Part shown: piece after piece, positions 8,193-18,123 of the stretch
Layout: the number at the start of each line of letters is the position of its first letter
Position numbering within the stretch: position 1 is the stretch's first letter
From: WTKG01 sp963735005
GTDB taxonomy: Bacteria; Actinomycetota; Actinomycetes; Actinomycetales; Demequinaceae
DNA: 64,000 nucleotides
Assembly (NCBI GenBank): GCA_963735005.1
Contig: CAVTJA010000013.1
Location: forward strand, 18,132-82,131
Direction: 5' to 3'
Translations under genes and position numbers: made by a program
The notes under the pieces: generated by a model
The model's input: the letters and a program-made list of their open reading frames with translations, nothing else
What the model was told of the DNA's origin: nothing
Database searches by the model: none

Positions 8193-10451
8193 CTACCCGG
8201 CGATGAGGTGGATCACTCCCCACACCGCCGTGGCCTGATACCCGGTGCCGCTGGTGTCGCTCCAGTTCCGCACCGAGTCGCGTTCGCCGTTCGACGCATC
8301 GTTCACCTGCAAGTCAAAGCCATGCGTGGTGCCCGCGCCGCCAAGCCCAAGCATGTCGATCGCGACCTCGACGACGTAGCCGTCGTCGACTTTCTTGGTC
8401 GCCGACGTCACGCGCGCCTTCTGCGCCGCCTCGTCACCCGACCCGAAGGACAGCACGTTGTCGGCAGATATGCGCAGCTGCATGTCCTCCGGGCGGTACG
8501 CGCCCGCCTTCGCGTTGCCGGCGTCAACATAGATCTCGACCGAGTCCCGAGTCCAGGGGTCGGCGCCCGTGAGGTCAATCTCGTCGTCCACGACGTGCAT
8601 CAGGACGTAAAGCTTGTCGCCGCGCCACATGACCTCCGCCTGCGCCTCGGCGCCTGCGTCACCCTGGACCGGTTGCGGCGTGCCAAACGCGGTCGCGCTG
8701 TCCCACGCGGCCTCGCGCACACCGTCGATCTTGGGTGCGGCCGACGCCTCGGTTACGTCGGACTCGGCGGTCACCACCTCTGAGTCTGGGTCCTCGACGG
8801 GATCGAGAAGCCCAGGCTCGGCGCCGTCGACTATCCCGAAGTAGGCCTGCTTGGGCTCAAGGTCGTCCGTGAAGACGAGCGGCCCGCCGTCGGCACTTCG
8901 CCAACTGCGCCCGTCCGTGAGGCCCCACATCGTCACCGAGAACATCTGGTCGGAGTAATCCCTGAACACCCGGAACGCGTCGCGGTAGTAGTAGCCCTGG
9001 TTGATGAACTTTGCCTCCGACTCTGGAGTGCCGGTGGTGACGTCGAACTCCGTCACCGCCTGCTTGAGCCCGAACTCGTGCATGTCGGCAAGCGCGGCAT
9101 CGAGGTTCGCCACGGGCATCGTCATGCTGACGTGGAACTGGTGGCCGATGCCGTCGATCGGCACCCCGCGGTCGAGCAGCCGGGAGATCAGCGCCTTGTA
9201 GCGGTCGCGCTTTCCCGACTGCTCGGTGTTGTAGTCGTTGATGAACAGCGCAATGGGGTGGTCCGCGTTCGGGTCGGCGTAGGTGTCGTTGAAGGCATCG
9301 TTCGCGTACTCGAAGGCGAGGTCGATGAAGTCCTCCCCGAGGATGCGGTTCCACTCGGACGCACGCAGCCCGCCCGGGTCCGTGCTCCCGTCCGAGATCA
9401 CCTCGTTGACGACGTCAAACGCGACGAGCGGGTTGGTGCTCGAGCCGAACAGCCCGTACTCGGAGGCGAGGTAGTTCGCGACGCCATAGATGTGGTCCTC
9501 CATGCGCTGGCGCAGGATCTCCTTGTCCTTCTTCGACGTCGTGAGCGGGTTGCCGTCCGCGTCCTGGAAGAACCAGTCCGGCGTCTGGTCGTGCCACACC
9601 AGGACGTGCCCATAGACGCCGATGTTGTTGTTTTGGGCGAAGGTCATGATCGCGTCGACGTCTGGCGACGGGCGGAAGTTGTGGTCCGCGTCGTACCAGG
9701 CCTCGGGCTTCATGTGGTTCTCGGGCGTCACCTGGTTGAAGTGGTGGAGCAACAGCTGGGACGGCGAGCCGGCGGTCTCGCGGCTGTCGATCGCGACGCC
9801 CACGGGGAAGTCGACGGTGTCCTTGATGGGGGTCAGGTCGGACTCGAAGGTGCCCGCGTTGGGTGCGGTGATCACGATGTCGTCCACCATGAACGACGAC
9901 GTGTTCGTGCCGGAGTACGCCGTCTCGAAGTAGATGTACGCCTGCTCGTACGCGGCGGGCGTGAAGCTCGCGGTCACGTCAACCCAGCCGTCCGCGGACA
10001 TGCCGCTGAACTGCGCGAGAGTGTCGTAGGAGTCCGCGCCGTCGGTCGTGCGCCGCAGCGTGAGCCAGAGATCGCCGGGCGTCTCCCCCGCCGCGAACTT
10101 GAGGGAAGCCGAGAGGTTGTAGGTCACGCCAGGGGCGAGGTCGCCGGTGACGTCGCGGCCGATGCCCGAGCCCTGTGAGGTCCTGTCGCTCACGAGCGCG
10201 GACTGCACGCCGGACGCTGCGTCGGCGTCCGTCGCCGCCACCGTGGGCGCGCCCGTGCCGTTGTCGCGAGGCCCCCAGCCGTCAAGCCCGTCCTCGAAGC
10301 CCGACCGCAGTACTGCGTCGTCCGCGACGGAGGGCGAGACCTGCGGCGCCGGAGCGTCGTCTCCGCCACGCGACAGGACGGCGGCCGTACCCGCGCCGAC
10401 GACGGCGACGATGGCCGCGGCGGCTATGACTTTGCGACTGACACGGGTCAC
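8193..10451 (-). CDS. Secreted modular GH10 endo-1,4-beta-xylanase with CBM22-like and CBM9-like modules
   Basis: A 752-residue exported enzyme that cleaves internal beta-1,4 bonds of xylan. It has an N-terminal hydrophobic signal segment (residues 8-25). Residues about 45-198 are a CBM4/9/22-type jelly-roll (GFEDGLDGW start, FMVDDI end). Residues about 205-545 are the GH10 barrel: HFNQVTPENHMKPE, GHVLVWH, acid/base Glu350 in VVNEV, and nucleophile Glu468 in TEFD. Residues about 562-752 match CBM9 (KIDGV..AAW, DSVEIYVDAGN, VEVAIDM). The module order matches known thermobacterial and actinobacterial xylanases. The promoter overlaps a LacI-type operator, so induction by xylo-oligosaccharides is likely. 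No transporter or other xylan gene lies directly beside it. Confidence 0.95.
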   Translation of the reverse strand: MTRVSRKVIAAAAIVAVVGAGTAAVLSRGGDDAPAPQVSPSVADDAVLRSGFEDGLDGWGPRDNGTGAPTVAATDADAASGVQSALVSDRTSQGSGIGRDVTGDLAPGVTYNLSASLKFAAGETPGDLWLTLRRTTDGADSYDTLAQFSGMSADGWVDVTASFTPAAYEQAYIYFETAYSGTNTSSFMVDDIVITAPNAGTFESDLTPIKDTVDFPVGVAIDSRETAGSPSQLLLHHFNQVTPENHMKPEAWYDADHNFRPSPDVDAIMTFAQNNNIGVYGHVLVWHDQTPDWFFQDADGNPLTTSKKDKEILRQRMEDHIYGVANYLASEYGLFGSSTNPLVAFDVVNEVISDGSTDPGGLRASEWNRILGEDFIDLAFEYANDAFNDTYADPNADHPIALFINDYNTEQSGKRDRYKALISRLLDRGVPIDGIGHQFHVSMTMPVANLDAALADMHEFGLKQAVTEFDVTTGTPESEAKFINQGYYYRDAFRVFRDYSDQMFSVTMWGLTDGRSWRSADGGPLVFTDDLEPKQAYFGIVDGAEPGLLDPVEDPDSEVVTAESDVTEASAAPKIDGVREAAWDSATAFGTPQPVQGDAGAEAQAEVMWRGDKLYVLMHVVDDEIDLTGADPWTRDSVEIYVDAGNAKAGAYRPEDMQLRISADNVLSFGSGDEAAQKARVTSATKKVDDGYVVEVAIDMLGLGGAGTTHGFDLQVNDASNGERDSVRNWSDTSGTGYQATAVWGVIHLIAG

Positions 10452-10529
10452 GGGGACTCTCCTCGTCGAGACTCAGCGGCCAAGCAACGATGCCGGGCGG
10501 GCGGCACCCACGGGCCTTCGGGAGCCGCT

Positions 10530-10564
10530 TGCGAAAACGTTATCGCAAACGATTTCGATGTCAA
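10530..10564 (-). promoter_or_regulatory. Xylanase promoter overlapped by LacI-family operator
   Basis: On the minus strand a perfect -35 TTGACA (10559-10564) is followed after 16 bases by TAACGT (10537-10542), a TANNNT-type -10. The spacer and -10 are covered by A/T-flanked CG-centred half-sites, AACGTT and AATCGTTT, as in LacI-family operators of sugar genes in actinobacteria. A repressor bound here would block RNA polymerase. The regulator that binds is not identified; the LacI-like protein at 33978-34847 lacks a DNA-binding domain. Confidence 0.75.
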
Positions 10565-10642
10565 GATGCGGCAGCGTAACAATTGCGTGACGGCGGCCGC
10601 GCGCGGGCCTTCTGAGCGGGCGCGCGCGCCGGCTACGGCGCC

Positions 10643-12070
<1,428 letters not shown>

Positions 12071-12201
12071 GCCGCGCTCCTTCCGTCGGTTGTGCGCGGC
12101 GAGAACCCCGCAACAGAGTCAAGCCTAACCGCGAGGTGGCATCGCGCGCTGGGTCAACACTCCGCGTGGCGAATTCACCCAGTGCGCGCTCGCGCCACTC
12201 G

Positions 12202-12885
12202 CTAGGCGGGCTTCGCCACCTCCGGGTCGCCCTTGCGGGAGGCCAAGACCTGGTCGACGATGCCGTACTCGAGCGCCTGCTTGGCGCTGAGGAACGTGTC
12301 GCGCTCGATGTCCGCGCGCACCTTCTCGGCCTTCTGGCCAGTGTGGTGGGAAAGCGTCTCTTCGAGCCACTCGCGCATGCGGATCATTTCCTCGGCGTAG
12401 ATCTCGATGTCCGACGCCTGGGCACGCGAGCCACCTTCAATGCGCGGCTGGTGAATCATGACGCGGGCGTTCGGGAGCGCCAAGCGCTTGCCCTTGTCGC
12501 CAGCGGCGAGGATCACGGCCGCGGCCGACGCCGCCTGCCCCAAGCACACCGTCTGCACCTGCGGCTTGATGTACCGCATGGTGTCGTAGATCGCCGTCAG
12601 CGCAGTCTGCGAGCCGCCGGGCGAGTTGATGTACATGGTGATGTCGCGGTCCGGGTCCTGGGACTCGAGCACAAGCAGCTGCGCCATGACGGCATCGGCG
12701 ATGTCGTCGTACAGCCCGATGCCGAGGAAGACGATGCGGTCCTCGAACAGTTTCGAGTAGGGGTTGGTCGTGCGGTAACCCTCGGCGGTCCGCTCCGTGA
12801 ACTGCGGAATCTGGTAGTTGCCGTTCATCATCGGCCCGGCCGTGATGGCGGCCGCCCGGAGCGCCCGATACTCTTCGCTACTCAC
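12202..12885 (-). CDS. clpP2: ATP-dependent Clp protease proteolytic subunit 2
   Basis: Serine peptidase of the ClpP family, 227 residues. The nucleophile is Ser120 in GQAASAAA and the histidine is His145 in MIHQP. In actinobacteria two ClpP paralogues form a mixed double-ring barrel, ClpP1P2, docked by ClpX. The GTG start overlaps the TGA of clpP1 in the tetranucleotide GTGA, with GGGAGG in the end of clpP1 as binding site, so the two genes are translationally coupled. Confidence 0.95.
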   Translation of the reverse strand: MSSEEYRALRAAAITAGPMMNGNYQIPQFTERTAEGYRTTNPYSKLFEDRIVFLGIGLYDDIADAVMAQLLVLESQDPDRDITMYINSPGGSQTALTAIYDTMRYIKPQVQTVCLGQAASAAAVILAAGDKGKRLALPNARVMIHQPRIEGGSRAQASDIEIYAEEMIRMREWLEETLSHHTGQKAEKVRADIERDTFLSAKQALEYGIVDQVLASRKGDPEVAKPA

Positions 12886-13520
12886 GCCTTGCCTCCCTGG
12901 GACTTGTCGCCGGCCTCGCCTGCGTGGGTCACAACCTTGTCGATGAGCCCATACTCGAGAGCGTCGGCCGCAGTGAACCAGCGGTCGCGGTCGCCATCCT
13001 TGATGACCTGCTCGACGCTCTTGCCGGTCTGCTCCGCTGTTAGCTCGGCGAGCTGGGCTTTCATGTGCATGATGAGTTCGGCGTGAATACGGACGTCCGT
13101 CGTCGTACCCCCGATGCCGCCGGACGGCTGGTGCATCATCACGCGGGCGTGGGGCGTCGCGAATCGCTTGCCCTTCGCGCCGGACGACAGCAGGAACTGC
13201 CCCATGGATGCGGCCATGCCCACGGCGACGGTCGCGACGTCGGGCTTGATGTACTGCATCGTGTCGTAGATCGCCATGCCCGCGGTGATCGAGCCGCCGG
13301 GCGAGTTGATGTACAGGTAGATGTCCTCGTCGGGGTTCTCGGCGGCGAGCAGCATCATCTGGGCACAGATGGCGTTCGAGTTGTCGTCGCGCACCTCAGA
13401 GCCCAGCCAGATGATGCGTTCCCGCAAGAGTCGGTTGAAGATCGAGTCCTGTAGACCCATACCCATTCCCTGCGGGCCGTCGAGGCTCGGCGTCGCCGGC
13501 CCGGTGGTCGAATTGGTCAC
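12882..13520 (-). CDS. clpP1: ATP-dependent Clp protease proteolytic subunit 1
   Basis: ClpP family peptidase with Ser105 in GMAASMGQ and His130 in MMHQPSGG (numbered from the GTG at 13520). The open frame extends upstream to 13571, but the GTG at 13520 sits 4 bases after a perfect AGGAGGAAGC, which decides the start. It is the first gene of the clpP1-clpP2 pair. A TACTGT box lies in the upstream region shared with the divergent DUF4190 gene and may be its -10. No clear ClgR box was recognised. Confidence 0.95.
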   Translation of the reverse strand: MTNSTTGPATPSLDGPQGMGMGLQDSIFNRLLRERIIWLGSEVRDDNSNAICAQMMLLAAENPDEDIYLYINSPGGSITAGMAIYDTMQYIKPDVATVAVGMAASMGQFLLSSGAKGKRFATPHARVMMHQPSGGIGGTTTDVRIHAELIMHMKAQLAELTAEQTGKSVEQVIKDGDRDRWFTAADALEYGLIDKVVTHAGEAGDKSQGGKA

Positions 13521-13673
13521 GCTTCCTCCTGATGACGTATGCGATGACAGTAACGCGACACGGCGCACCACCCATGCCCAATCCGGGCCGTTTTCGCTAC
13601 GGGGTGAACATGGCCCGCGATAGCATTGAGGCGCAATTGTGGCCCTGTTTGCGCTGAGATGCGAGGTCTACCG

Positions 13674-14036
13674 ATGGCGACGCCAACCGACGGCTGGACC
13701 AACTCCCCCACACCGCCTGGGGCCGTGCCTGGATTCAGTTCTCAGCCCGTGTCCGGCGACGTGCCTGGATTCAGTTCTCAGCCCACGCCCGCGGCCGCAC
13801 CTGGATCCTACCCCAAGGACTGGATGGGCATCGTGGCGCTGATCGCGCCGTTTGTGGGCCTTGCGATCGCGGGAATTGTCTTCGGCCACCTGGGAATGGC
13901 CGCCAACGTGCGCGGCGAGGCCAACAACGAGGGGCTTACCAGGGCGGGCCTCATCGTGAGCTACATCTTCACGGGGGTCGGCGTGCTCGCGACCATCCTC
14001 TACGTCGTGTTGATCGTCATCGTCCTTCGCGACTGA
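13674..14036 (+). CDS. DUF4190 domain-containing small membrane protein
   Basis: About 120 residues: a Pro/Ser-rich cytoplasmic head, then DWMGIVALIAPFVGLAIAGIVFG, a turn with GEANNEGLTRAGLI, and a second helix pair, the DUF4190 hallmark. Two copies of a 24-bp sequence, at 13725-13748 and 13761-13784, encode a duplicated VPGFSSQP motif in the head. The ATG at 13674 is chosen over the upstream in-frame start because the upstream 16 residues are unlike the family. The gene is a tandem paralogue of the next one and divergent from clpP1. Function unknown. Confidence 0.8.
   Translation: MATPTDGWTNSPTPPGAVPGFSSQPVSGDVPGFSSQPTPAAAPGSYPKDWMGIVALIAPFVGLAIAGIVFGHLGMAANVRGEANNEGLTRAGLIVSYIFTGVGVLATILYVVLIVIVLRD
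13725..13784 (+). repeat. Two perfect 24-bp direct repeats, 36-bp period
   Basis: The 24-base unit at 13725-13748 recurs without mismatch at 13761-13784 inside the DUF4190 coding region. It keeps the frame and duplicates VPGFSSQP, so copy number could vary by slippage. Confidence 0.85.
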
Positions 14037-14178
14037 CGCAACCACAACGCGTCGGGCAGATGCGACAGAGGTTCGCACTCCATTCGCGGCGCCACGGCCT
14101 TCACCGGGCGCGCGTCGCCCTCGCGCGATAGTGTCGGGACGTCGCAAAGGCGGCGCACGCACACGAAGGCACGGAGCT

Positions 14179-14628
14179 ATGGCCAACGCATCGGACTCCT
14201 GGGGTTCGCCCAGCGGCGAGCCCGAGACCCCACGGGGCTTCACTCCCCCGCAGGTTCCCCCACCGCCGCAGATTCCCCAACCCCCGCTCGCGGGCAACGT
14301 CACGCCGCAGCCGTCGGACATCATCCCGCCGCCGCCTGGGTTCCACGCCACGCCGCCGGGGGCGCCAGGCATTCCCCCAGCGCCGGGATACGGGGCGTAT
14401 CCCACGTACCCCAAGAACTGGATGGGAATCGTCGCGCTGATCGCGCCGTTCGCGGGATGCATCATCCCCGGCGGCGGAATCGCGGGAATCATCTTTGGAC
14501 ACCTTGCCCTCGCCGCGTACGAGCGAGGTGAGGCGAACAACCGCGGCCTCGCGCTCGCCGGACTCATCGTGAGCTACGTGTTCACCGCGATAGGTCTGAT
14601 GTATATCTTCGCCTTCATCGCGTTCTGA
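14179..14628 (+). CDS. DUF4190 domain-containing small membrane protein (paralogue)
   Basis: 149 residues: a long proline-rich head (about 70 residues, many PP pairs) and a C-terminal DUF4190 unit with NWMGIVALIAPFAGCIIPGG, GEANNRGLALAGLIVSY and a last hydrophobic helix. The membrane part is nearly the same as in the gene just upstream, so the two arose by tandem duplication while the proline-rich heads diverged. The ATG at 14179 follows CGGAG. Probably a small envelope protein; function unknown. Confidence 0.8.
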   Translation: MANASDSWGSPSGEPETPRGFTPPQVPPPPQIPQPPLAGNVTPQPSDIIPPPPGFHATPPGAPGIPPAPGYGAYPTYPKNWMGIVALIAPFAGCIIPGGGIAGIIFGHLALAAYERGEANNRGLALAGLIVSYVFTAIGLMYIFAFIAF

Positions 14629-14655
14629 GCTGCCGCCGGGCAGTCGAACGCAGGG

Positions 14656-15966
14656 CTACTCGGCCGCGGCCTTCTTCTTCGCGTCGTCCTCGTCCGTGCC
14701 GATCACGGCGGACAGGTCAACCACCTTGCCAGCGGTGTCCTTGACGGTCACGCGGCGCAGCGCGATCGCGGTCGCCTTTGAGCGCGCGACCTCGGCAACC
14801 ATGGCAGGCACCTGGCCGGCCTTCTGCACTTGCTCGATGAAGGTGTTCGGGTCCATGCCGTACTGCCGGGACGCGTTGAGCATGTAGTCGAGCAGCTCGT
14901 TCTGCTCCACCTCGATCTCGAGGTCATCCGCGAGCGTGTCAAGGAGAATCTGGGCCCGCAGCGCCTGTTGCGCCTCCTCAAGCACCTCGGCGCGGTGGAC
15001 GTCGTCCTCGAGGCGGTTCTCGTTCTCGAGGTGGCTGTGCACCTCCTGCTCGATGACCTTCTTGGGCAGCTCGAAGTCCGTGTTGTCGCGCAGGTGCTCC
15101 AGCAGCTTCTCGCGTGCCTCGACCGCCTGGTTGTTGCCCTGAATGCGCCCCGCCTGCTCGCGGAGGTCCTCGCGCAGCTCGGCGATGGTGTCGAACTCGC
15201 TTGCGAGCTGGGCGAAGTCGTCGTCGGCCTCGGGGAGTTCGCGCTCCTTGACCGCGGTCACCTTCACCTTGATCAACGCGGTTTCGCCCGCGTGCTCGCC
15301 AGCCGCGAGCGGGCCCTCGTAGCTCGTCTCTTCGCCGCCGGTGAGGCCGACGACCGCCTCGTCCAGGCCGTCGAGCATGTTGCCCGAGCCCACCTGGTAG
15401 GACGTGCCCTGAACGTTGTCCACCTCGGCGCCATCGATCGAGGCCGCGAGGTCAAGCGTCACAAAGTCGCCGTCCGCCGCTGGTCGGTCAGTGGACTTGA
15501 GCGTCGCGAAGCGCTCGCGCAACGTGTCGAGGCGCGCGTCGACGTCGGCCTCGGAGACCTCGGTCGGCGCAACCGTCAGGGTCAAGCCGTCAATCTTGGG
15601 GAGCTTGACCGTGGGGCGGATCTCCACCACGGCGGTGAACTCGAGGCCCTGATCCTCGCCGTCGGGCTCGGGGACCTTGGTCAGCTCGATCTCGGGCTGG
15701 CCGAAGGGGCGGATGTCGTGCTCCATGACGGCGTCGGAGTACCACTCCGCCAGGCCGTCGTTGATCGCGTGCTCAAGCGCGGCACCCTTGCCGATGCGCT
15801 GCTCGAGGATCTTCGCGGGGACCTTGCCCTTGCGGAAGCCGGGGATGTTCACGGTCTCGCCGATGTGTTCAAAGGCGTGCGTGATCATGGGCGCCATGTC
15901 CTCTTGAGTGAGGTTGACGGTGAGCTTCACCGTGGTGGCGTCAATGGTTTCGATGGCGCTGGTCAC
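14656..15966 (-). CDS. tig: Trigger factor, ribosome-associated chaperone and prolyl isomerase
   Basis: 436 residues. The N-terminal ribosome-binding domain contains the signature GFRKGKVP; a central FKBP-type isomerase region (SYQVGSGNMLDGLDEAVVG) follows, then the helical C-terminal arms and an acidic/Lys tail. It binds nascent chains at the exit tunnel. The open frame extends 19 codons upstream, but GTG at 15966 has AGGAG 7 bases before it and begins the family-typical VTSAIETID. In many actinobacteria tig lies directly before clpP1-clpP2-clpX; here two DUF4190 genes on the other strand interrupt the block. Confidence 0.96.
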   Translation of the reverse strand: MTSAIETIDATTVKLTVNLTQEDMAPMITHAFEHIGETVNIPGFRKGKVPAKILEQRIGKGAALEHAINDGLAEWYSDAVMEHDIRPFGQPEIELTKVPEPDGEDQGLEFTAVVEIRPTVKLPKIDGLTLTVAPTEVSEADVDARLDTLRERFATLKSTDRPAADGDFVTLDLAASIDGAEVDNVQGTSYQVGSGNMLDGLDEAVVGLTGGEETSYEGPLAAGEHAGETALIKVKVTAVKERELPEADDDFAQLASEFDTIAELREDLREQAGRIQGNNQAVEAREKLLEHLRDNTDFELPKKVIEQEVHSHLENENRLEDDVHRAEVLEEAQQALRAQILLDTLADDLEIEVEQNELLDYMLNASRQYGMDPNTFIEQVQKAGQVPAMVAEVARSKATAIALRRVTVKDTAGKVVDLSAVIGTDEDDAKKKAAAE

Positions 15967-16076
15967 TGCTACTCCTGGAAGCTTGCTTGAAGGTGGCCCG
16001 CTGGCGCGGCCGGGACCGCGCAAGACTCAAGGAGTCTACCGGTTCGCGCGGGCCTCGCTTCCTGATGGGCCAGAAC

Positions 16077-16670
16077 CTACGGCTGGGCCCTTCCCGCCTC
16101 GAGCCGCTCGGCACGCGCGGCCACCCACACGTCGTGTGCGGCGCCGGCGTTGAGCACGCCGATAGCCACGCCGACGATGATGTCCGGCCAGCCCGAGACC
16201 CACACGATGGTCACGCCCGCGGCGGCGATAATCGCGAGGTTCGCGAACGCATCGTTGCGCGCCGACAGCCACGCGGCCTTGGCCATGCTCCCCTGCCGCT
16301 TGCGATGGCGCAGCAGGATGATCGCGCACGCGAGGTTCACGATGAGCGCGCCCAGGGCGGTGAGGGACAGCGGCACCGTCTCGGGAGGCAGCGGGTCGGC
16401 GATCTTGACGATGGCCGTCCAGATGGTCGCGACGGCCGGCACCAGGATCACGAAGGCGAGAACGCTGCCGATGCGCGATCGCGCCACGAGCGACATTGCC
16501 ACCGAGCCGAAGATCAGGAAGTTGATCAGGCCGTCCTCAAGGAAGTCGACAGAGTCGGCGAACAGCGACACCGAGCCCAGCAAGCGGGCCGCGACGAACT
16601 CGACGCCAAAGTACGCGACGTTGAGGATCGCCACCCACAAAACTGCACGGCGAAACGCGCGCGAGCTCAA
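16077..16670 (-). CDS. CDF-type cation transporter family membrane protein, short form
   Basis: 197 residues with about six membrane segments. NVAYFGVEFVAARLLGSVSLFADSVDFLEDG matches helix 1-2 of cation diffusion facilitators in which the metal site reads ADSVDFLED rather than the usual ADALH..D, and SARNDAFANLAII replaces H...D in helix 5. The cytoplasmic C-terminal domain of classical CDF proteins is absent. This variant may move a different cation or none. The TTG start directly abuts the TAG of the upstream gene, so the two form an operon. Confidence 0.7.
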   Translation of the reverse strand: MSSRAFRRAVLWVAILNVAYFGVEFVAARLLGSVSLFADSVDFLEDGLINFLIFGSVAMSLVARSRIGSVLAFVILVPAVATIWTAIVKIADPLPPETVPLSLTALGALIVNLACAIILLRHRKRQGSMAKAAWLSARNDAFANLAIIAAAGVTIVWVSGWPDIIVGVAIGVLNAGAAHDVWVAARAERLEAGRAQP

Positions 16671-17528
16671 CTAGTGCCTGTGGACGGAGTACTCAAACAC
16701 GATCGCGGGCAGGCCTTCATCCGCGCCCGAGCCAGGAGCTACCCAGCCGGTGTTGTCGGCGTAACCTGCCGTGTAGGGCGTATTTGTCGCCGGGACGCCT
16801 TCGAACACGCGCATGTTTATCGGGTTGCCGTCGCCGACGATCCAGTAGCTGTAGTTGTGCCCACTGTTGTACGGCCCCCACTCCACGAACCTGTCGTTGA
16901 TTTGCGTCTCCAGGTTGCGCGCGTCTGGCGAGGGGCCCTCGTCCCACGTGGTCCAGTCGTCGGTAGTTGTGTAGCTCGCGTCGACTTTGTGCGCCGTGCC
17001 GTCGTCCCAGTCGCCCTGCACCTCAATCCAGTAAATGTGGTGCCGCTTCGTCACGAAGGGCGCGGTGTTGCCGGAATCGAGGCTCAGCAGGTCAGTTCCA
17101 GCAGGATCGTTGACGGCGAACGATGCGTTGCTGACCGGAAAGTCCTGGCCGTGGCAGACGGTCTTGAGGAACTTGTGAAGGCGCATACCGACCTCGCGGG
17201 CGTAGATCGCGCCTGTGTCGGCGAAGTCCTCGAGGGCGGCTGGTAGGCAGTGCTCGTGCCGCAACAGGCTGCGAATCCAGCGCACACACTGGTGTCGATT
17301 GTGGAACGAGACGTCGTCGAAGTGTTTCCAGCCACCGTGCCGACACTCGGCGACGGTCGTAGGGAACGACGAGGTGCTCGACGGCGACGCGGTAGCGGGG
17401 CCGCTCAGCCCGACCGCAAGGCCGATGGTGAGCACCAGCACCCCAATGGCTGACAGACCCTTCGCCCGGGCCCGACCAAGAGCCGTGTCCCTCGGCGCCG
17501 AGGCCGATTCAGTGTGCGCGCGTGCCAT
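16671..17528 (-). CDS. Secreted protein with a Cys-pair GGWK motif
   Basis: 285 residues with a signal peptide: positively charged N-terminus, hydrophobic GLSAIGVLVLTIGLAVGL, cleavage near ATA-SPSS. Just after it, ECRHGGWKHF ... NRHQCVRWI matches the short CxxGGWK...QCV motif common in secreted actinobacterial proteins. The remainder, with many aromatic residues and YWIEVQGDWDDG, is unrecognised. The ATG at 17528 is chosen because GGAGGGAGC precedes it; the open frame extends further up through a repeat region. Transcribed with the CDF-like gene. Function unknown. Confidence 0.7.
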   Translation of the reverse strand: MARAHTESASAPRDTALGRARAKGLSAIGVLVLTIGLAVGLSGPATASPSSTSSFPTTVAECRHGGWKHFDDVSFHNRHQCVRWIRSLLRHEHCLPAALEDFADTGAIYAREVGMRLHKFLKTVCHGQDFPVSNASFAVNDPAGTDLLSLDSGNTAPFVTKRHHIYWIEVQGDWDDGTAHKVDASYTTTDDWTTWDEGPSPDARNLETQINDRFVEWGPYNSGHNYSYWIVGDGNPINMRVFEGVPATNTPYTAGYADNTGWVAPGSGADEGLPAIVFEYSVHRH

Positions 17529-17594
17529 AGGAAGCTCCCTCCGGATGCTTGCAAATATACGCCCGAATCGGGCGAGCGCAAGGGTGCACGGGCG

Positions 17595-17760
17595 CGCTCC
17601 GCGTTTTGCCTCCGACCCCTCGCGAGACTCACCCGTGCGCGACACTCACCACCGTCGGGGTGTTCGGCAAAACGCTGCGCGTTTTGCCTCCGACCCCTCC
17701 TCGCTCGGCCGCCCAGTCGGGGTGTTCGGCAAAACGCTCCGCGTTTTGCCTCCGACCCCT
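17595..17760. repeat. Repeated palindromic units upstream of tRNA genes
   Basis: Two 45-base units, 17654-17698 and 17716-17760, differ at one position and are each nearly palindromic: GGCAAAACGC pairs with GCGTTTTGCC, and the ends pair GTCGGGG with CCGACCCC. A half unit lies at 17595-17620. They are REP-like elements, present here in two and a half copies between a protein gene and the tRNA pair. Confidence 0.8.
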
Positions 17761-17808
17761 CCCTCTCTCGGCGGAGATTCGAGCTAGCTCGATCTCCGCC
17801 TCGTTCAG

Positions 17809-17882
17809 TCGGGGTGACAGGATTTGAACCTGCGACCCTCTGCTCCCAAAGCAGATGCGCTACCAAGCTGCGCTACACCCCG
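17809..17882 (-). tRNA. tRNA-Pro (anticodon TGG)
   Basis: 74 bases on the minus strand. The 7-bp acceptor stem CGGGGTG/CACCCCG, D-arm, anticodon stem TCTGC/GCAGA with loop TTTGGGA (anticodon TGG) and TPsiC arm GGTTCAAATCC are all present. CCA is not encoded. It reads codon CCA and wobble partners. Confidence 0.95.
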
Positions 17883-17953
17883 TTGCGGGAAGACCCGCGA
17901 TACCCGCGATCCCGCAGGCTCGGCTACTCTAGTACGCGCCGCCCACGCGGCAT

Positions 17954-18027
17954 GCGGGTGTAGCTCAATGGTAGAGCTCCAGTCTTCCAAACTGATTACG
18001 CGGGTTCGATTCCCGTCACCCGCTCCA
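17954..18027 (+). tRNA. tRNA-Gly (anticodon TCC), CCA encoded
   Basis: Acceptor GCGGGTG/CACCCGC, D-arm, anticodon loop CTTCCAA (anticodon TCC), TPsiC loop GGTTCGATTCC. The body ends at 18024 and is followed by genomic CCA at 18025-18027. It reads GGA. It is divergent from the tRNA-Pro gene; no integrase or attachment-site duplication was seen beside it. Confidence 0.95.
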
Positions 18028-18123
18028 TCTCCGCTCGACCGACCACCCCAGGGTGACGTCAGGGGCGACACTCATCATCGCGGCCGACGCGCGTCAGGGT
18101 GTTCGCTGGCTTAGTGTGGCGAC

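Noticed and set aside
9078..10178. Long plus-strand open frame inside the xylanase gene
   Set aside because: It is antisense to a clear GH10/CBM protein and made of Arg/Val/Gly-rich sequence expected from a high-GC complement; no ribosome binding site or homology.
14830..15990. Plus-strand frame through tig
   Set aside because: Antisense shadow of trigger factor; no domain.
17809..18027. tRNA pair as an integration site
   Set aside because: No duplicated tRNA end, integrase or foreign segment next to either tRNA.
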